From contig VXNE01000500.1 in assembly GCA_009840715.1 (NCBI GenBank), positions 1-5,476 on the forward strand: a stretch of DNA of 5,476 nt, in the 5' to 3' direction. Both the position numbers and the translations under genes were made by a program. The notes below the pieces were generated by a model. That model worked only from the letters and a program-made list of their open reading frames with translations, did no database searches and had not been told where the DNA came from. This stretch comes from Gammaproteobacteria bacterium (lineage in GTDB: Bacteria; Pseudomonadota; Gammaproteobacteria; Pseudomonadales; Azotimanducaceae). This document shows, piece by piece, positions 1 to 5,370 of the stretch (the stretch's first letter is position 1; the number at the start of each line of letters is the position of its first letter).

Positions 1-202
1 CGAGTTCGGCGTGGAGCTGCCCCCGGGGGTCGAGGCCCGCGTCGGGGACAGAACCGCGGAGATGCGCTACCTGGGCGCGCCGCGGCGGCCGGCGGGCACC
101 GAGGGTCTCGACGAGTCGGAACTCGCTGACCTCGTCACGCGCGACTCGATGGTCGGGACGGCCGTGCTGCCGGCCGTCGCTCCCGGGAGCCGCTCCGCGT
201 GA
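1..202 (+). CDS. nthA: Nitrile hydratase alpha subunit, C-terminal fragment (5' partial)
   Basis: This is the last 66 codons of a gene cut by the left edge, read in frame from position 2 to a TGA at 200-202. Nitrile hydratase alpha carries the non-corrin cobalt or non-haem iron centre that hydrates nitriles to amides in the cytoplasm. The fragment shows the family's typical C-terminal pattern: EFGVELPPGVEARVGD, then a beta strand (AEMRYLGAP), then RPAGTEGLDESELADLVTRDSM, close to the alpha-subunit consensus. The metal-binding cysteine motif (CxLCSC type) lies upstream and cannot be seen, so the metal cannot be read directly. About a dozen residues follow the usual end of the family (after TRDSMVG), ending in SRSA, which is a small extension. 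A GTG at position 11 lies inside the conserved segment and is not a real start. The stop overlaps the GTG start of the beta subunit, which supports the identification. Thiocyanate hydrolase gamma is a homologue, but the downstream gene order fits nitrile hydratase better. Confidence 0.9.
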   Translation, partial: EFGVELPPGVEARVGDRTAEMRYLGAPRRPAGTEGLDESELADLVTRDSMVGTAVLPAVAPGSRSA

Positions 203-864
203 ACGGTATCCACGACATGGGCGGCATGCACGGATACGGACCGGTAGACCCCTCCGACGACAGCCCCTTCCACGCGGACTGGGAGAGGCGCGTGTTCGCG
301 CTCGTCCTGGCCGCCTCCGCCCACCTGCGCTCGAACCTCGACCAGGGACGGTTCCAGCTCGAGACCCTGCCGCCCGAGGAGTACCTGCGCGGTTATTTCG
401 AGCGCTGGTACGCCAGGCTGCTGGAGCAGAGTGTGGCCGCCGGCTTGCTCGACACGTCGGCGCGCGCCGCCATCGAACGTGGTGAGCGCCCGGTCGCTCC
501 CGCCCGGGACCATGAACCGGTGCCGGCCGCGGCCTTCCTGCACGTCGCCGCCACGGGAAGCCCCGTGACCCGCGAGAGCACGCGCGCGCCGATCTTCGTG
601 CCCGGAGACGCGGTCCGCGCCCGCAACCTCCACCCCGCAACGCATACCCGCCTGCCCGGATACGTACGCGGGCACATCGGCACCGTCGTCGCCCATCACG
701 GCGTCCACGTGTTCCCCGACTCCAATGCCAAACTGCTGGGCGAAGATCCCCAGCACCTGTATGGCGTGCGCTTCACCGCGACCTCCCTCTGGGGTGACGG
801 CGCTTCCGACCGGGATACGGTCACCCTCGATCTGTTCGAGCCGTACCTGGAGCCTGCGCCGTGA
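199..864 (+). CDS. nthB: Nitrile hydratase beta subunit
   Basis: The gene encodes 221 residues from a GTG start that overlaps the alpha stop (GTGA). A GGGAG about 9 bases upstream is a plausible ribosome binding site. The start is secure because the protein opens with MNGIHDMGGMHGYGPV, the hallmark N-terminus of the family. The helical N-terminal domain spans roughly residues 1-100 and includes FHADWERRVFAL (24-35) and the conserved LPPEEYL (57-63). A variable linker follows (100-130). The C-terminal SH3-like barrel (131-221) carries VRARN (139-143), HTRLPGYVRGHIGTV (149-163), HVFPDSNA (170-177), LYGVRF (187-192) and a DLFEPYLEPA end. The beta subunit pairs with alpha and contributes arginines that contact the oxidised cysteine ligands. 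R51 and the arginines of residues 140-157 are candidates, but exact equivalence needs an alignment. Both halves sit in one chain, unlike thiocyanate hydrolase or toyocamycin-type enzymes, where the beta equivalent is split. Length is normal for the family. Confidence 0.96.
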   Translation: MNGIHDMGGMHGYGPVDPSDDSPFHADWERRVFALVLAASAHLRSNLDQGRFQLETLPPEEYLRGYFERWYARLLEQSVAAGLLDTSARAAIERGERPVAPARDHEPVPAAAFLHVAATGSPVTRESTRAPIFVPGDAVRARNLHPATHTRLPGYVRGHIGTVVAHHGVHVFPDSNAKLLGEDPQHLYGVRFTATSLWGDGASDRDTVTLDLFEPYLEPAP

Positions 865-1241
865 CCACCGGCGCCTTGACGGCTCACACGGCGTTCGACA
901 CCGACGTGCCCGCTATCGACGAGCAGTGGCAGGCCGAGGCGTTCGCCTTGGCGGTCGAACTGCACCGCAAGGGTGTTTTCTCCTGGACAGAGTGGTCGGC
1001 GGCGCTCGGCAGCGAGATCGCAAGATCGGCCGAACGCGGCGAGGACGACTACTTCGGCTGCTGGCTGAACGCCGTCGAGGCCCTGGTCACGCGCAAGGGC
1101 GTCGCCTCCACCGAGCAGTTGACCAGCCTCGCCGGCGCGTGGCGCGAGGCATACGCCACCACGCCCCACGGCCAGCCGGTGCGGCTGCGCAGAAGCGCGT
1201 CGAGCACGCCGGACGGCCTGTCCGACACGGAGGACACATGA
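861..1241 (+). CDS. Nitrile hydratase accessory (activator/metallochaperone) protein
   Basis: The gene encodes 126 residues from a GTG overlapping the beta stop (GTGA at 861-864), with GGAG about 8 bases before it. The protein matches the small accessory family encoded beside many nitrile hydratases (P14K/NhlE type). In characterised cobalt enzymes this protein holds apo-alpha and delivers the metal-loaded, cysteine-oxidised alpha subunit to beta by subunit swapping. Visible family features are WQAEAFALAVELHRKGVFSW (23-42), EWSAALGSEI (44-53), a DDYFGCWLNAVEALVTRKG stretch (62-80), and AWREAYATTPHGQPVRL (93-109). The region around residues 22-40 resembles residues 27-42 of the neighbouring beta subunit, as expected because the family is homologous to the beta N-terminal domain. 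A 17-residue polar tail (RRSASSTPDGLSDTEDT) follows the usual end. Having this partner rather than a P47K-type GTPase mildly favours a cobalt enzyme, which is inference only. Confidence 0.9.
   Translation: MTTGALTAHTAFDTDVPAIDEQWQAEAFALAVELHRKGVFSWTEWSAALGSEIARSAERGEDDYFGCWLNAVEALVTRKGVASTEQLTSLAGAWREAYATTPHGQPVRLRRSASSTPDGLSDTEDT
1229..1233 (+). promoter_or_regulatory. Ribosome binding site for the LLM oxidoreductase
   Basis: GGAGG lies 4 bases before the ATG at 1238, inside the last codons of the accessory-protein gene. It is a strong Shine-Dalgarno core and fixes the start at 1238 rather than at any of the upstream in-frame codons, which read through the two preceding genes. Confidence 0.7.
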
Positions 1242-2104
1242 AATTCGGACTGCGGTACTGCAACGTCGGGCGTTTCGTCGACCCAGCCAAAGCCGTCGAA
1301 CTGGTACAGGCGGCCGAGGAGGCCGGCTTCGAGTCCGCCTGGACGGTGGAGCACACCGTCGTACCGGCCGGCTACGCGTCGCAGTATCCCTATTCGACCA
1401 CGGGACGCATGGGGCCCCGCGACGACATGCCGATCCCGGACCCGCTCATCTGGATGTCCTACATCGCCGCCGCGACCTCTCGCATCAAACTGGCCACGGG
1501 CATCCTGATCCTGCCGCAGCACAATCCGGTGATCACGGCCAAGCAGGTCGCCACCCTCGACGCGATGTCCGGCGGGCGCGTCCTGCTCGGCATCGGCGTC
1601 GGCTGGCTGGAGGAAGAGTTCGCAACGATCGGCGCGCCATTCGCGGAGCGCGCCGCCCGCACGGACGAGTACGTGGCCGTCATGCGCGCGCTGTGGGGCA
1701 TGGAGTCCCCGACCTTCCACGGCGAGTTCTTCGACTTCGAGAACGCCTACTGCCTGCCGCAACCGCCGGGCGGCAGCGTACCGATCATCGTCGGCGGCCA
1801 CTCGAAGGCCGCCGCGCGCCGCGCCGGACGCCTGGGCGACGGTTTCTTCCCGGCGCGGGAGACCCGGGAGGACCTCATCGAACTGGCCCGCGGTACCGCC
1901 GCCGAACACGGACCCGATCCCGCCGACCTCGAGATCACGATCAGCGTTCCGTCCGATCTCGACGCGCTGGACCACCTCGCGAACCTGGGCGTGGCCCGCG
2001 TCCTCGTGCCCGTGAGCCCGTTCCCGGGCATGGGCGCGCCCGTCGACACCCCCGAGGAGGCGCTCGCCTGGAAATCGCGCATCGAGCGGTACGCCGATGC
2101 CTGA
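1238..2104 (+). CDS. LLM class flavin/F420-dependent oxidoreductase (TIGR03619/Rv2161c-like)
   Basis: The gene encodes 288 residues from an ATG that overlaps the previous stop (ATGA) and has a good ribosome binding site. It belongs to the bacterial luciferase-like TIM-barrel superfamily, whose members use FMNH2 or coenzyme F420 to oxidise or reduce small organic molecules in the cytoplasm. Diagnostic features are the N-terminal strand MKFGLRY, AEEAGFESAWTVEH (26-39), a proline-rich DMPIPDPLIWMSYIAAAT segment (63-80), TSRIKLATGILILPQHNPV (80-98), LDAMSGGRVLLGIGVGWLEEEF (107-128), and APFAERAARTDEYVAVMRALW (133-153). Further on are FHGEFFDFE (160-168), PIIVGGHSKAAARRAGRLGDGF (182-203) and a C-terminal LGVARVLVPVS strand (250-260). 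This order matches the group usually annotated as probable F420-dependent oxidoreductase. Such annotations are often made in organisms that lack F420, so FMN is equally possible. The substrate cannot be read from the sequence. Its place directly after the nitrile hydratase genes suggests that it acts on the same compound or on a precursor such as an amine, oxime or nitrile side chain. That is inference. Confidence 0.9.
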   Translation: MKFGLRYCNVGRFVDPAKAVELVQAAEEAGFESAWTVEHTVVPAGYASQYPYSTTGRMGPRDDMPIPDPLIWMSYIAAATSRIKLATGILILPQHNPVITAKQVATLDAMSGGRVLLGIGVGWLEEEFATIGAPFAERAARTDEYVAVMRALWGMESPTFHGEFFDFENAYCLPQPPGGSVPIIVGGHSKAAARRAGRLGDGFFPARETREDLIELARGTAAEHGPDPADLEITISVPSDLDALDHLANLGVARVLVPVSPFPGMGAPVDTPEEALAWKSRIERYADA

Positions 2105-2789
2105 CGCGCTGCAAGAGGGGCTGCGCCGACAGCTCGAGGCGCTCGAAGCGAAGATCGCCGGCGGCGAGGCGCTGGCGGGCTGGAAGGTCGGGCTCACCTC
2201 CGGGCAGTCCCGCGACGCCATGGGCCGCGGCTTTCGACCGTTCGGGTACGTGCTCGAGAGCCGCGTGTTCGACAGCGGCGCCTCGCTGTCCCTTGCGGAC
2301 TTCACGGCCATCGGCGTGGAGAACGAGGTCTGCTTCACGGTAGGCGAGACGATCCGCTCCGATGGCACGGACGTGGACCGCGAGCGCGTGGGCCGAGCGC
2401 TCGCGGGCGCCTCGCCGGGCTTCGAGATCAACGAACCGCGGCTGCCCCGGGACGCGTCCACGACGGACCGGCTGGCCGACAACCTGTCCCAGTGGGGCAT
2501 CGTCGCGGGGCCGCCCCGACCCGTGGCCGACATTGACTTCGAGGCGCTCGAAGTCACCCTGTCGAGGGACGGCGAGCCCGTGCAGGCGGTCGCCGCCGCC
2601 GGCCACATCGACGACCACTTCGTCTCCATCGCGGCCCTGGCGGTACAGCTCGGCCGCTTCGGACTCGCGCTGGAGGCGGGTCAGCGCGTGATCACCGGCG
2701 CCTTCGGCAGGAGTCCCGTGTCCGCACCTTCGCGCTGGCGGGGCGAATTCGGAGCCGTGCTTGGAACCGTCGAGGTGACTTTCACATGA
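2097..2789 (+). CDS. 2-keto-4-pentenoate hydratase / fumarylacetoacetate hydrolase-family protein
   Basis: The gene encodes 230 residues and starts 8 bases inside the LLM gene. The family includes 2-hydroxypenta-2,4-dienoate hydratase (MhpD, DmpE) and 4-oxalocrotonate decarboxylase (DmpH), which act on enol/keto acids with a divalent metal. Visible signatures are GWKVGLTS (28-35, with the family lysine K30), FGYVLESRVF (49-58), and VENEVCF (74-80), where E75 and E77 fit the ExE metal ligands. PGFEINEPRL (107-116) has E110 in the position of the third acidic ligand, followed by ADNLSQWGIVAG (127-138) and a C-terminal GRFGLALEAGQRVITGAFGRSPV (186-208). The protein is about 30 residues shorter at the N-terminus than MhpD. 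It seems a natural short form, because the conserved core is complete and an earlier start would run deep into the preceding gene. No strong ribosome binding site is visible, so translation is probably coupled to the upstream gene. Hydratase, decarboxylase and C-C hydrolase activity cannot be told apart by eye. Confidence 0.88.
   Translation: MPDALQEGLRRQLEALEAKIAGGEALAGWKVGLTSGQSRDAMGRGFRPFGYVLESRVFDSGASLSLADFTAIGVENEVCFTVGETIRSDGTDVDRERVGRALAGASPGFEINEPRLPRDASTTDRLADNLSQWGIVAGPPRPVADIDFEALEVTLSRDGEPVQAVAAAGHIDDHFVSIAALAVQLGRFGLALEAGQRVITGAFGRSPVSAPSRWRGEFGAVLGTVEVTFT
2772..2778 (+). promoter_or_regulatory. Ribosome binding site for the D-2-hydroxyacid dehydrogenase
   Basis: GAGGTGA lies 7 bases before the ATG at 2786, near-perfect complementarity to the 16S rRNA 3' end at ideal spacing. 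It sits inside the 3' end of the hydratase gene, and is the best ribosome binding site in the operon. It selects 2786 as the start. Confidence 0.75.
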
Positions 2790-3748
2790 AGATACTCATC
2801 ATCCCCGGACTCACACTGCGGGAAGTCACCGAAGCCGACATGGCCCGCATCCGCGGCGCCGCCGGCGACGCGGACATCGTCGTCTCGGAGTTCCGCGACG
2901 CGATGCGCCACATCGCCGACGCCGACGTCGTGCTCGGCTTCGTCACGCGCGAGATGTTCCTGGCCGCGCGCAGCCTTCGCTGGGTACAGTCCATCTCGTC
3001 GGGCGTCGACTCCTTCATGTACGACGAGTTCCGCGACAGCGACGTCGTCCTCACCAGCGAGAAAGGCCTCGTCGGTGAACACCTGGCCGACCACGCGTTC
3101 GGACTCCTGCTGATGCTGACCCGCCAACTCGCCACGGCCCTCAAGCTCGGACCCGACGCCTGGAACCACCGGCCCGAGATGCGGCGCCAGGAAATCGAGC
3201 TCACGAGCACGGTCATGGGGATATTCGGGTTCGGTGGCACCGGGCGTGCGATGGCCCGGCGCGCCGCAGCGTTCGGCATGACGGTGAACGCACTCGACCG
3301 GCACCCGGTGCCGACATCGGCCGAGGTAGATGCGGTGTGGGGGCCGGACCGGTTCGAGGAGTTGCTGGAAACCTCCGACGTCGTGTCGGTCTGCTGCCCG
3401 CTGACGCCCGAGACCCGGGATCGCTTCGACGCCGCCGCCTTCGCGCGGATGCGCCGGACGGCCTACCTCGTCAACGTGACGCGGGGCGAGGTGATGGTGG
3501 AGGACGACCTGGCCGATGCGCTCGAGTCCGGCGAGATCGCGGGCGCCGCCCTCGACGTGGCGCCGCGGGAGCCCCTGCCGGCCGACAGCCGCCTCTGGGC
3601 ACTGCCGAACGTCGTGATGACACCGCATACCGCCGGCGCCAGCCAGTTCCGCGCGGCCCGGAACCTGGACCGCTTCGTCGACAACCTGGCGCGGTTCCGT
3701 GCCGGAGAGCCCCTGGAGGGCGTGATCAACAAGGCCCTCGGTTACTGA
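2786..3748 (+). CDS. D-2-hydroxyacid dehydrogenase, NAD-dependent
   Basis: The gene encodes 320 residues, with its ATG overlapping the hydratase stop (ATGA). The protein belongs to the D-isomer-specific 2-hydroxyacid dehydrogenases, which interconvert 2-keto acids and D-2-hydroxy acids. The substrate domain begins MKILIIPGLT and contains LRWVQSISSGVD (64-75) and EKGLVGEHLADHAFGLLLML (92-111). The nucleotide-binding domain has GIFGFGGTGRAMA (145-157, GxGxxG at G148, G150 and G153). D171 at the end of the second Rossmann strand suggests NAD rather than NADP. The catalytic triad looks intact: R233 in NVTRGE, E262 in DVAPREPLP and H281 in TPHTAG. Length is typical. It is the last gene of the operon and probably completes the pathway by reducing a keto acid or oxidising a hydroxy acid. 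The real substrate is unknown, and glyoxylate/hydroxypyruvate-type and phosphoglycerate-type labels would be guesses. Confidence 0.94.
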   Translation: MKILIIPGLTLREVTEADMARIRGAAGDADIVVSEFRDAMRHIADADVVLGFVTREMFLAARSLRWVQSISSGVDSFMYDEFRDSDVVLTSEKGLVGEHLADHAFGLLLMLTRQLATALKLGPDAWNHRPEMRRQEIELTSTVMGIFGFGGTGRAMARRAAAFGMTVNALDRHPVPTSAEVDAVWGPDRFEELLETSDVVSVCCPLTPETRDRFDAAAFARMRRTAYLVNVTRGEVMVEDDLADALESGEIAGAALDVAPREPLPADSRLWALPNVVMTPHTAGASQFRAARNLDRFVDNLARFRAGEPLEGVINKALGY

Positions 3749-3764
3749 CCCACGGGCCCGCGCG
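3749..3764. other. Convergent intergenic gap between operon and kinase gene
   Basis: Only 16 bases separate the stop of the dehydrogenase gene from the stop of the kinase gene on the other strand. It contains a perfect 8-base palindrome, CGGGCCCG (3753-3760), but there is no loop and no T-tract on either strand, so it is not a convincing intrinsic terminator. Transcripts from the two sides probably overlap in antisense or end by a Rho-type mechanism, which is inference. Confidence 0.5.
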
Positions 3765-5300
3765 CTACGCCGCCTCTTCCGAAGCGCCCGGCAGCGACAC
3801 GCGAAACGACGCCCCGCGGTCCGAGGCCACGAGTTCGATCGTGCCTCCGGCGTTCCGCACGAGCGCGCTGCTGATCGCGAGCCCGAGTCCCGTGCCGCCG
3901 CGGTCCCGCCGGGTGGTGAAGAACGGCTCGAACACGTGTGCGCGGTTACCCTCGGAGATGCCTTCGCCGTCGTCCTCCACCCGGAGTTCCACGGTCTTGC
4001 CGTCGCAGCTCGCGCGCACGCCAACGCGCGTGGCGCCGTGTTCGACGGCGTTGTCCACCAGATGCGTCAGCACCGCCTCCGCGGAGGAGCGTCCGATGCG
4101 GGCGCGCGCCGTCCCCGGGCCAACCTCCACCGCGCCCTTGCGGAGGCCGCGGGCGACGTCGAGCACATCGGTCACATCGTCACTCGCGGCAGCCATGTCG
4201 GCCCGCGCCAGTTCGAGGAGCCGCTGCGTCAGCCGGTCGAGGCGTTCCACGTCGGAAGCGACGTTGTCCAGGAAGTGCGTCCGTTCAGCTGCACTCATGT
4301 TGTCGAAGTGATCCCGGAGGACTTCGACGGCCCCCTGGATCGCGGTGATGGGGGTCTTGAACTCGTGGCTGACGTGGCGGGCGAGGTCGCGTACATAGCC
4401 GGCGCGCCACTGCAGGTTCGACGCCATGGCCGCGACGGTGTCGGCCAGCTCCGCGATCTCGCGCACGCGGTAGTGCCGGCGCCGCTCGAACGTGTCCGTT
4501 TCGCCGGCCGACAACCGTTCCGCATCCTGCGCCAGCAGCCGGATGGGCAGCACCAGCGTCCTGGCGGTGAACGAGGCGATGCCGAACACGGCGGCCTCGA
4601 CCAGGACCGCCGCCTGCAGCAACAGGAACCACTTGTTCGAGAGTGCATCGAGAATGGTCGGCGGTGTCCGCCACAGCGTCACGGCGCCCACGATCCGGCC
4701 ATCGAACGCGATCGGCTCGGCCACCACGACCACGATCCCCGCACTACGGCTGAGGGCGGTGACCGGCGTGGCGTCCACATCCCCGGTGCGGCGCAGCATG
4801 CTGACACCGGAGCCGCGCAACGCCGCCTGCACTTCCTCGCGGTGCGCCAAAGACAGACCCACGTCCGCGCCCGTCGTCACGGCAACGCCCCCAGCCGGGT
4901 CGACAACGCGCACCTGCGTTCGCGTCGCCGCACCCGCGTCAGCCAACGTCGGTCCGAACTCAGCGCCGATACGGCGCGCGACGGCGTCCGGCGCGAGGCC
5001 CGGCAACGCTTCCGGAAGTGGCGGGAGGACCGGGGACTCGGCGAGGTCCAGGGTCTCGCGTGGCGCGCTCGGAGGCGCCTCGAGTGGCCTGCCGTACGTC
5101 CCATCGCCATTGGCGAAGGCCTGCCGGTATGCCGTCCGATAGGACGCTGCAACGAACGCTGCCTGGTCCTGTAGCGCGGACTCCGTCTGCCGCAACAGGG
5201 CGCTCTCGTACAGCCGCAGTACCTGCACAGCGGCCACCGGCAGCACCAGGACGAACAGGCTGACGACCAGGAGGACGGTGCGAAGCCTGAGCCGGAACAT
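3765..5300 (-). CDS. Two-pass membrane sensor histidine kinase
   Basis: The gene encodes 511 residues from an ATG at 5298-5300 to a TAG at 3765-3767. The start is chosen because a basic MFRLRLR segment leads straight into the first membrane helix. The longer in-frame extension to 5435 is a proline/arginine-rich stretch read from an unreliable tail. Domains in order are: TM1 (about 8-29); an extracytoplasmic region of about 190 residues (30-222), whose second part (128-212: VRVVDPAGGV, REEVQAALRGSG, EPIAFDGRIVGAVTLWRTP) looks like a PDC/Cache-like sensor; TM2 (223-245); HAMP (about 246-298); HisKA with phosphoacceptor H312 in HVSHEFKTP; and an HATPase domain. The HATPase shows N417 in the N box (LVDNAVEHG), DDGEGIS (443-449), FEPFFTT (457-463) and GGTGLGLAI (468-476). 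All catalytic boxes are present, so it should be active. It would phosphorylate a response regulator not found in the window. The signal is unknown. A role in controlling the convergent nitrile operon is possible but unsupported. Confidence 0.94.
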   Translation of the reverse strand: MFRLRLRTVLLVVSLFVLVLPVAAVQVLRLYESALLRQTESALQDQAAFVAASYRTAYRQAFANGDGTYGRPLEAPPSAPRETLDLAESPVLPPLPEALPGLAPDAVARRIGAEFGPTLADAGAATRTQVRVVDPAGGVAVTTGADVGLSLAHREEVQAALRGSGVSMLRRTGDVDATPVTALSRSAGIVVVVAEPIAFDGRIVGAVTLWRTPPTILDALSNKWFLLLQAAVLVEAAVFGIASFTARTLVLPIRLLAQDAERLSAGETDTFERRRHYRVREIAELADTVAAMASNLQWRAGYVRDLARHVSHEFKTPITAIQGAVEVLRDHFDNMSAAERTHFLDNVASDVERLDRLTQRLLELARADMAAASDDVTDVLDVARGLRKGAVEVGPGTARARIGRSSAEAVLTHLVDNAVEHGATRVGVRASCDGKTVELRVEDDGEGISEGNRAHVFEPFFTTRRDRGGTGLGLAISSALVRNAGGTIELVASDRGASFRVSLPGASEEAA

Positions 5301-5302
5301 CA

Positions 5303-5309
5303 CTCTCTC
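5303..5309 (-). promoter_or_regulatory. Purine-rich ribosome binding site of the kinase gene
   Basis: On the minus strand this reads GAGAGAG, ending 2 bases before the chosen ATG, with its GAGAG core 4 bases away. It is a moderate Shine-Dalgarno sequence that supports the start at 5300. A GTG directly before the ATG is in frame but is less likely to be used. Confidence 0.45.
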
Positions 5310-5314
5310 ATGCG

Positions 5315-5328
5315 AGGGGCAAGCCCCT
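5315..5328. repeat. Short inverted repeat in the kinase leader
   Basis: AGGGGC-AA-GCCCCT is a perfect 6-base inverted repeat around 2 bases, ending 15 bases upstream of the kinase start. In RNA it could form a small hairpin close to the ribosome binding site. It has no T-tract, so it is not a terminator. It could be an operator half-site pair or chance in GC-rich sequence. Confidence 0.35.
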
Positions 5329-5348
5329 GCGCGGGCCGCTCTCACGCT

Positions 5349-5360
5349 CCCCGGCCGGGG
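5349..5360. repeat. GC-only 12-base palindrome
   Basis: CCCCGGCCGGGG is a perfect 12-base palindrome just before the G run. It may be real leader sequence that made the region hard to sequence, or part of the artefact. No promoter-like elements are visible around it. Confidence 0.3.
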
Positions 5361-5370
5361 GCTCTTGCTT

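Noticed and set aside
725..1237. N-terminal extension of the LLM gene back to 725
   Set aside because: This part is an out-of-frame reading of the beta and accessory genes. The family N-terminus MKFGLRY and a GGAGG site place the start at 1238.
1..1241. Thiocyanate hydrolase instead of nitrile hydratase
   Set aside because: Thiocyanate hydrolase splits the beta equivalent into two subunits encoded before the catalytic subunit. Here alpha is first, beta is one full-length chain, and an accessory protein follows.
1049..2629. Long open frame (526 codons) on the minus strand across the accessory, LLM and hydratase genes
   Set aside because: It lies antisense to three well-recognised genes, has a biased Arg/Gly/Ala/Ser composition and shows no domain motif. 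Long antisense frames are expected in GC-rich coding DNA.
2681..4024. Minus-strand frame of 447 codons spanning the dehydrogenase and the kinase 3' end
   Set aside because: It crosses two confident genes. It begins in a shifted frame of the kinase ATPase region and has no motif of its own.
3936..5174. Plus-strand open frame of 412 codons antisense to the histidine kinase
   Set aside because: The kinase on the other strand has every catalytic box in order. The antisense product is rich in His/Arg/Gly with no recognisable motif.
5301..5341. Possible end of an upstream response regulator whose TGA overlaps the kinase ATG (TGATG)
   Set aside because: The frame ending in that TGA meets another TGA 13 codons upstream, so there is no real reading frame unless the sequence is wrong there.
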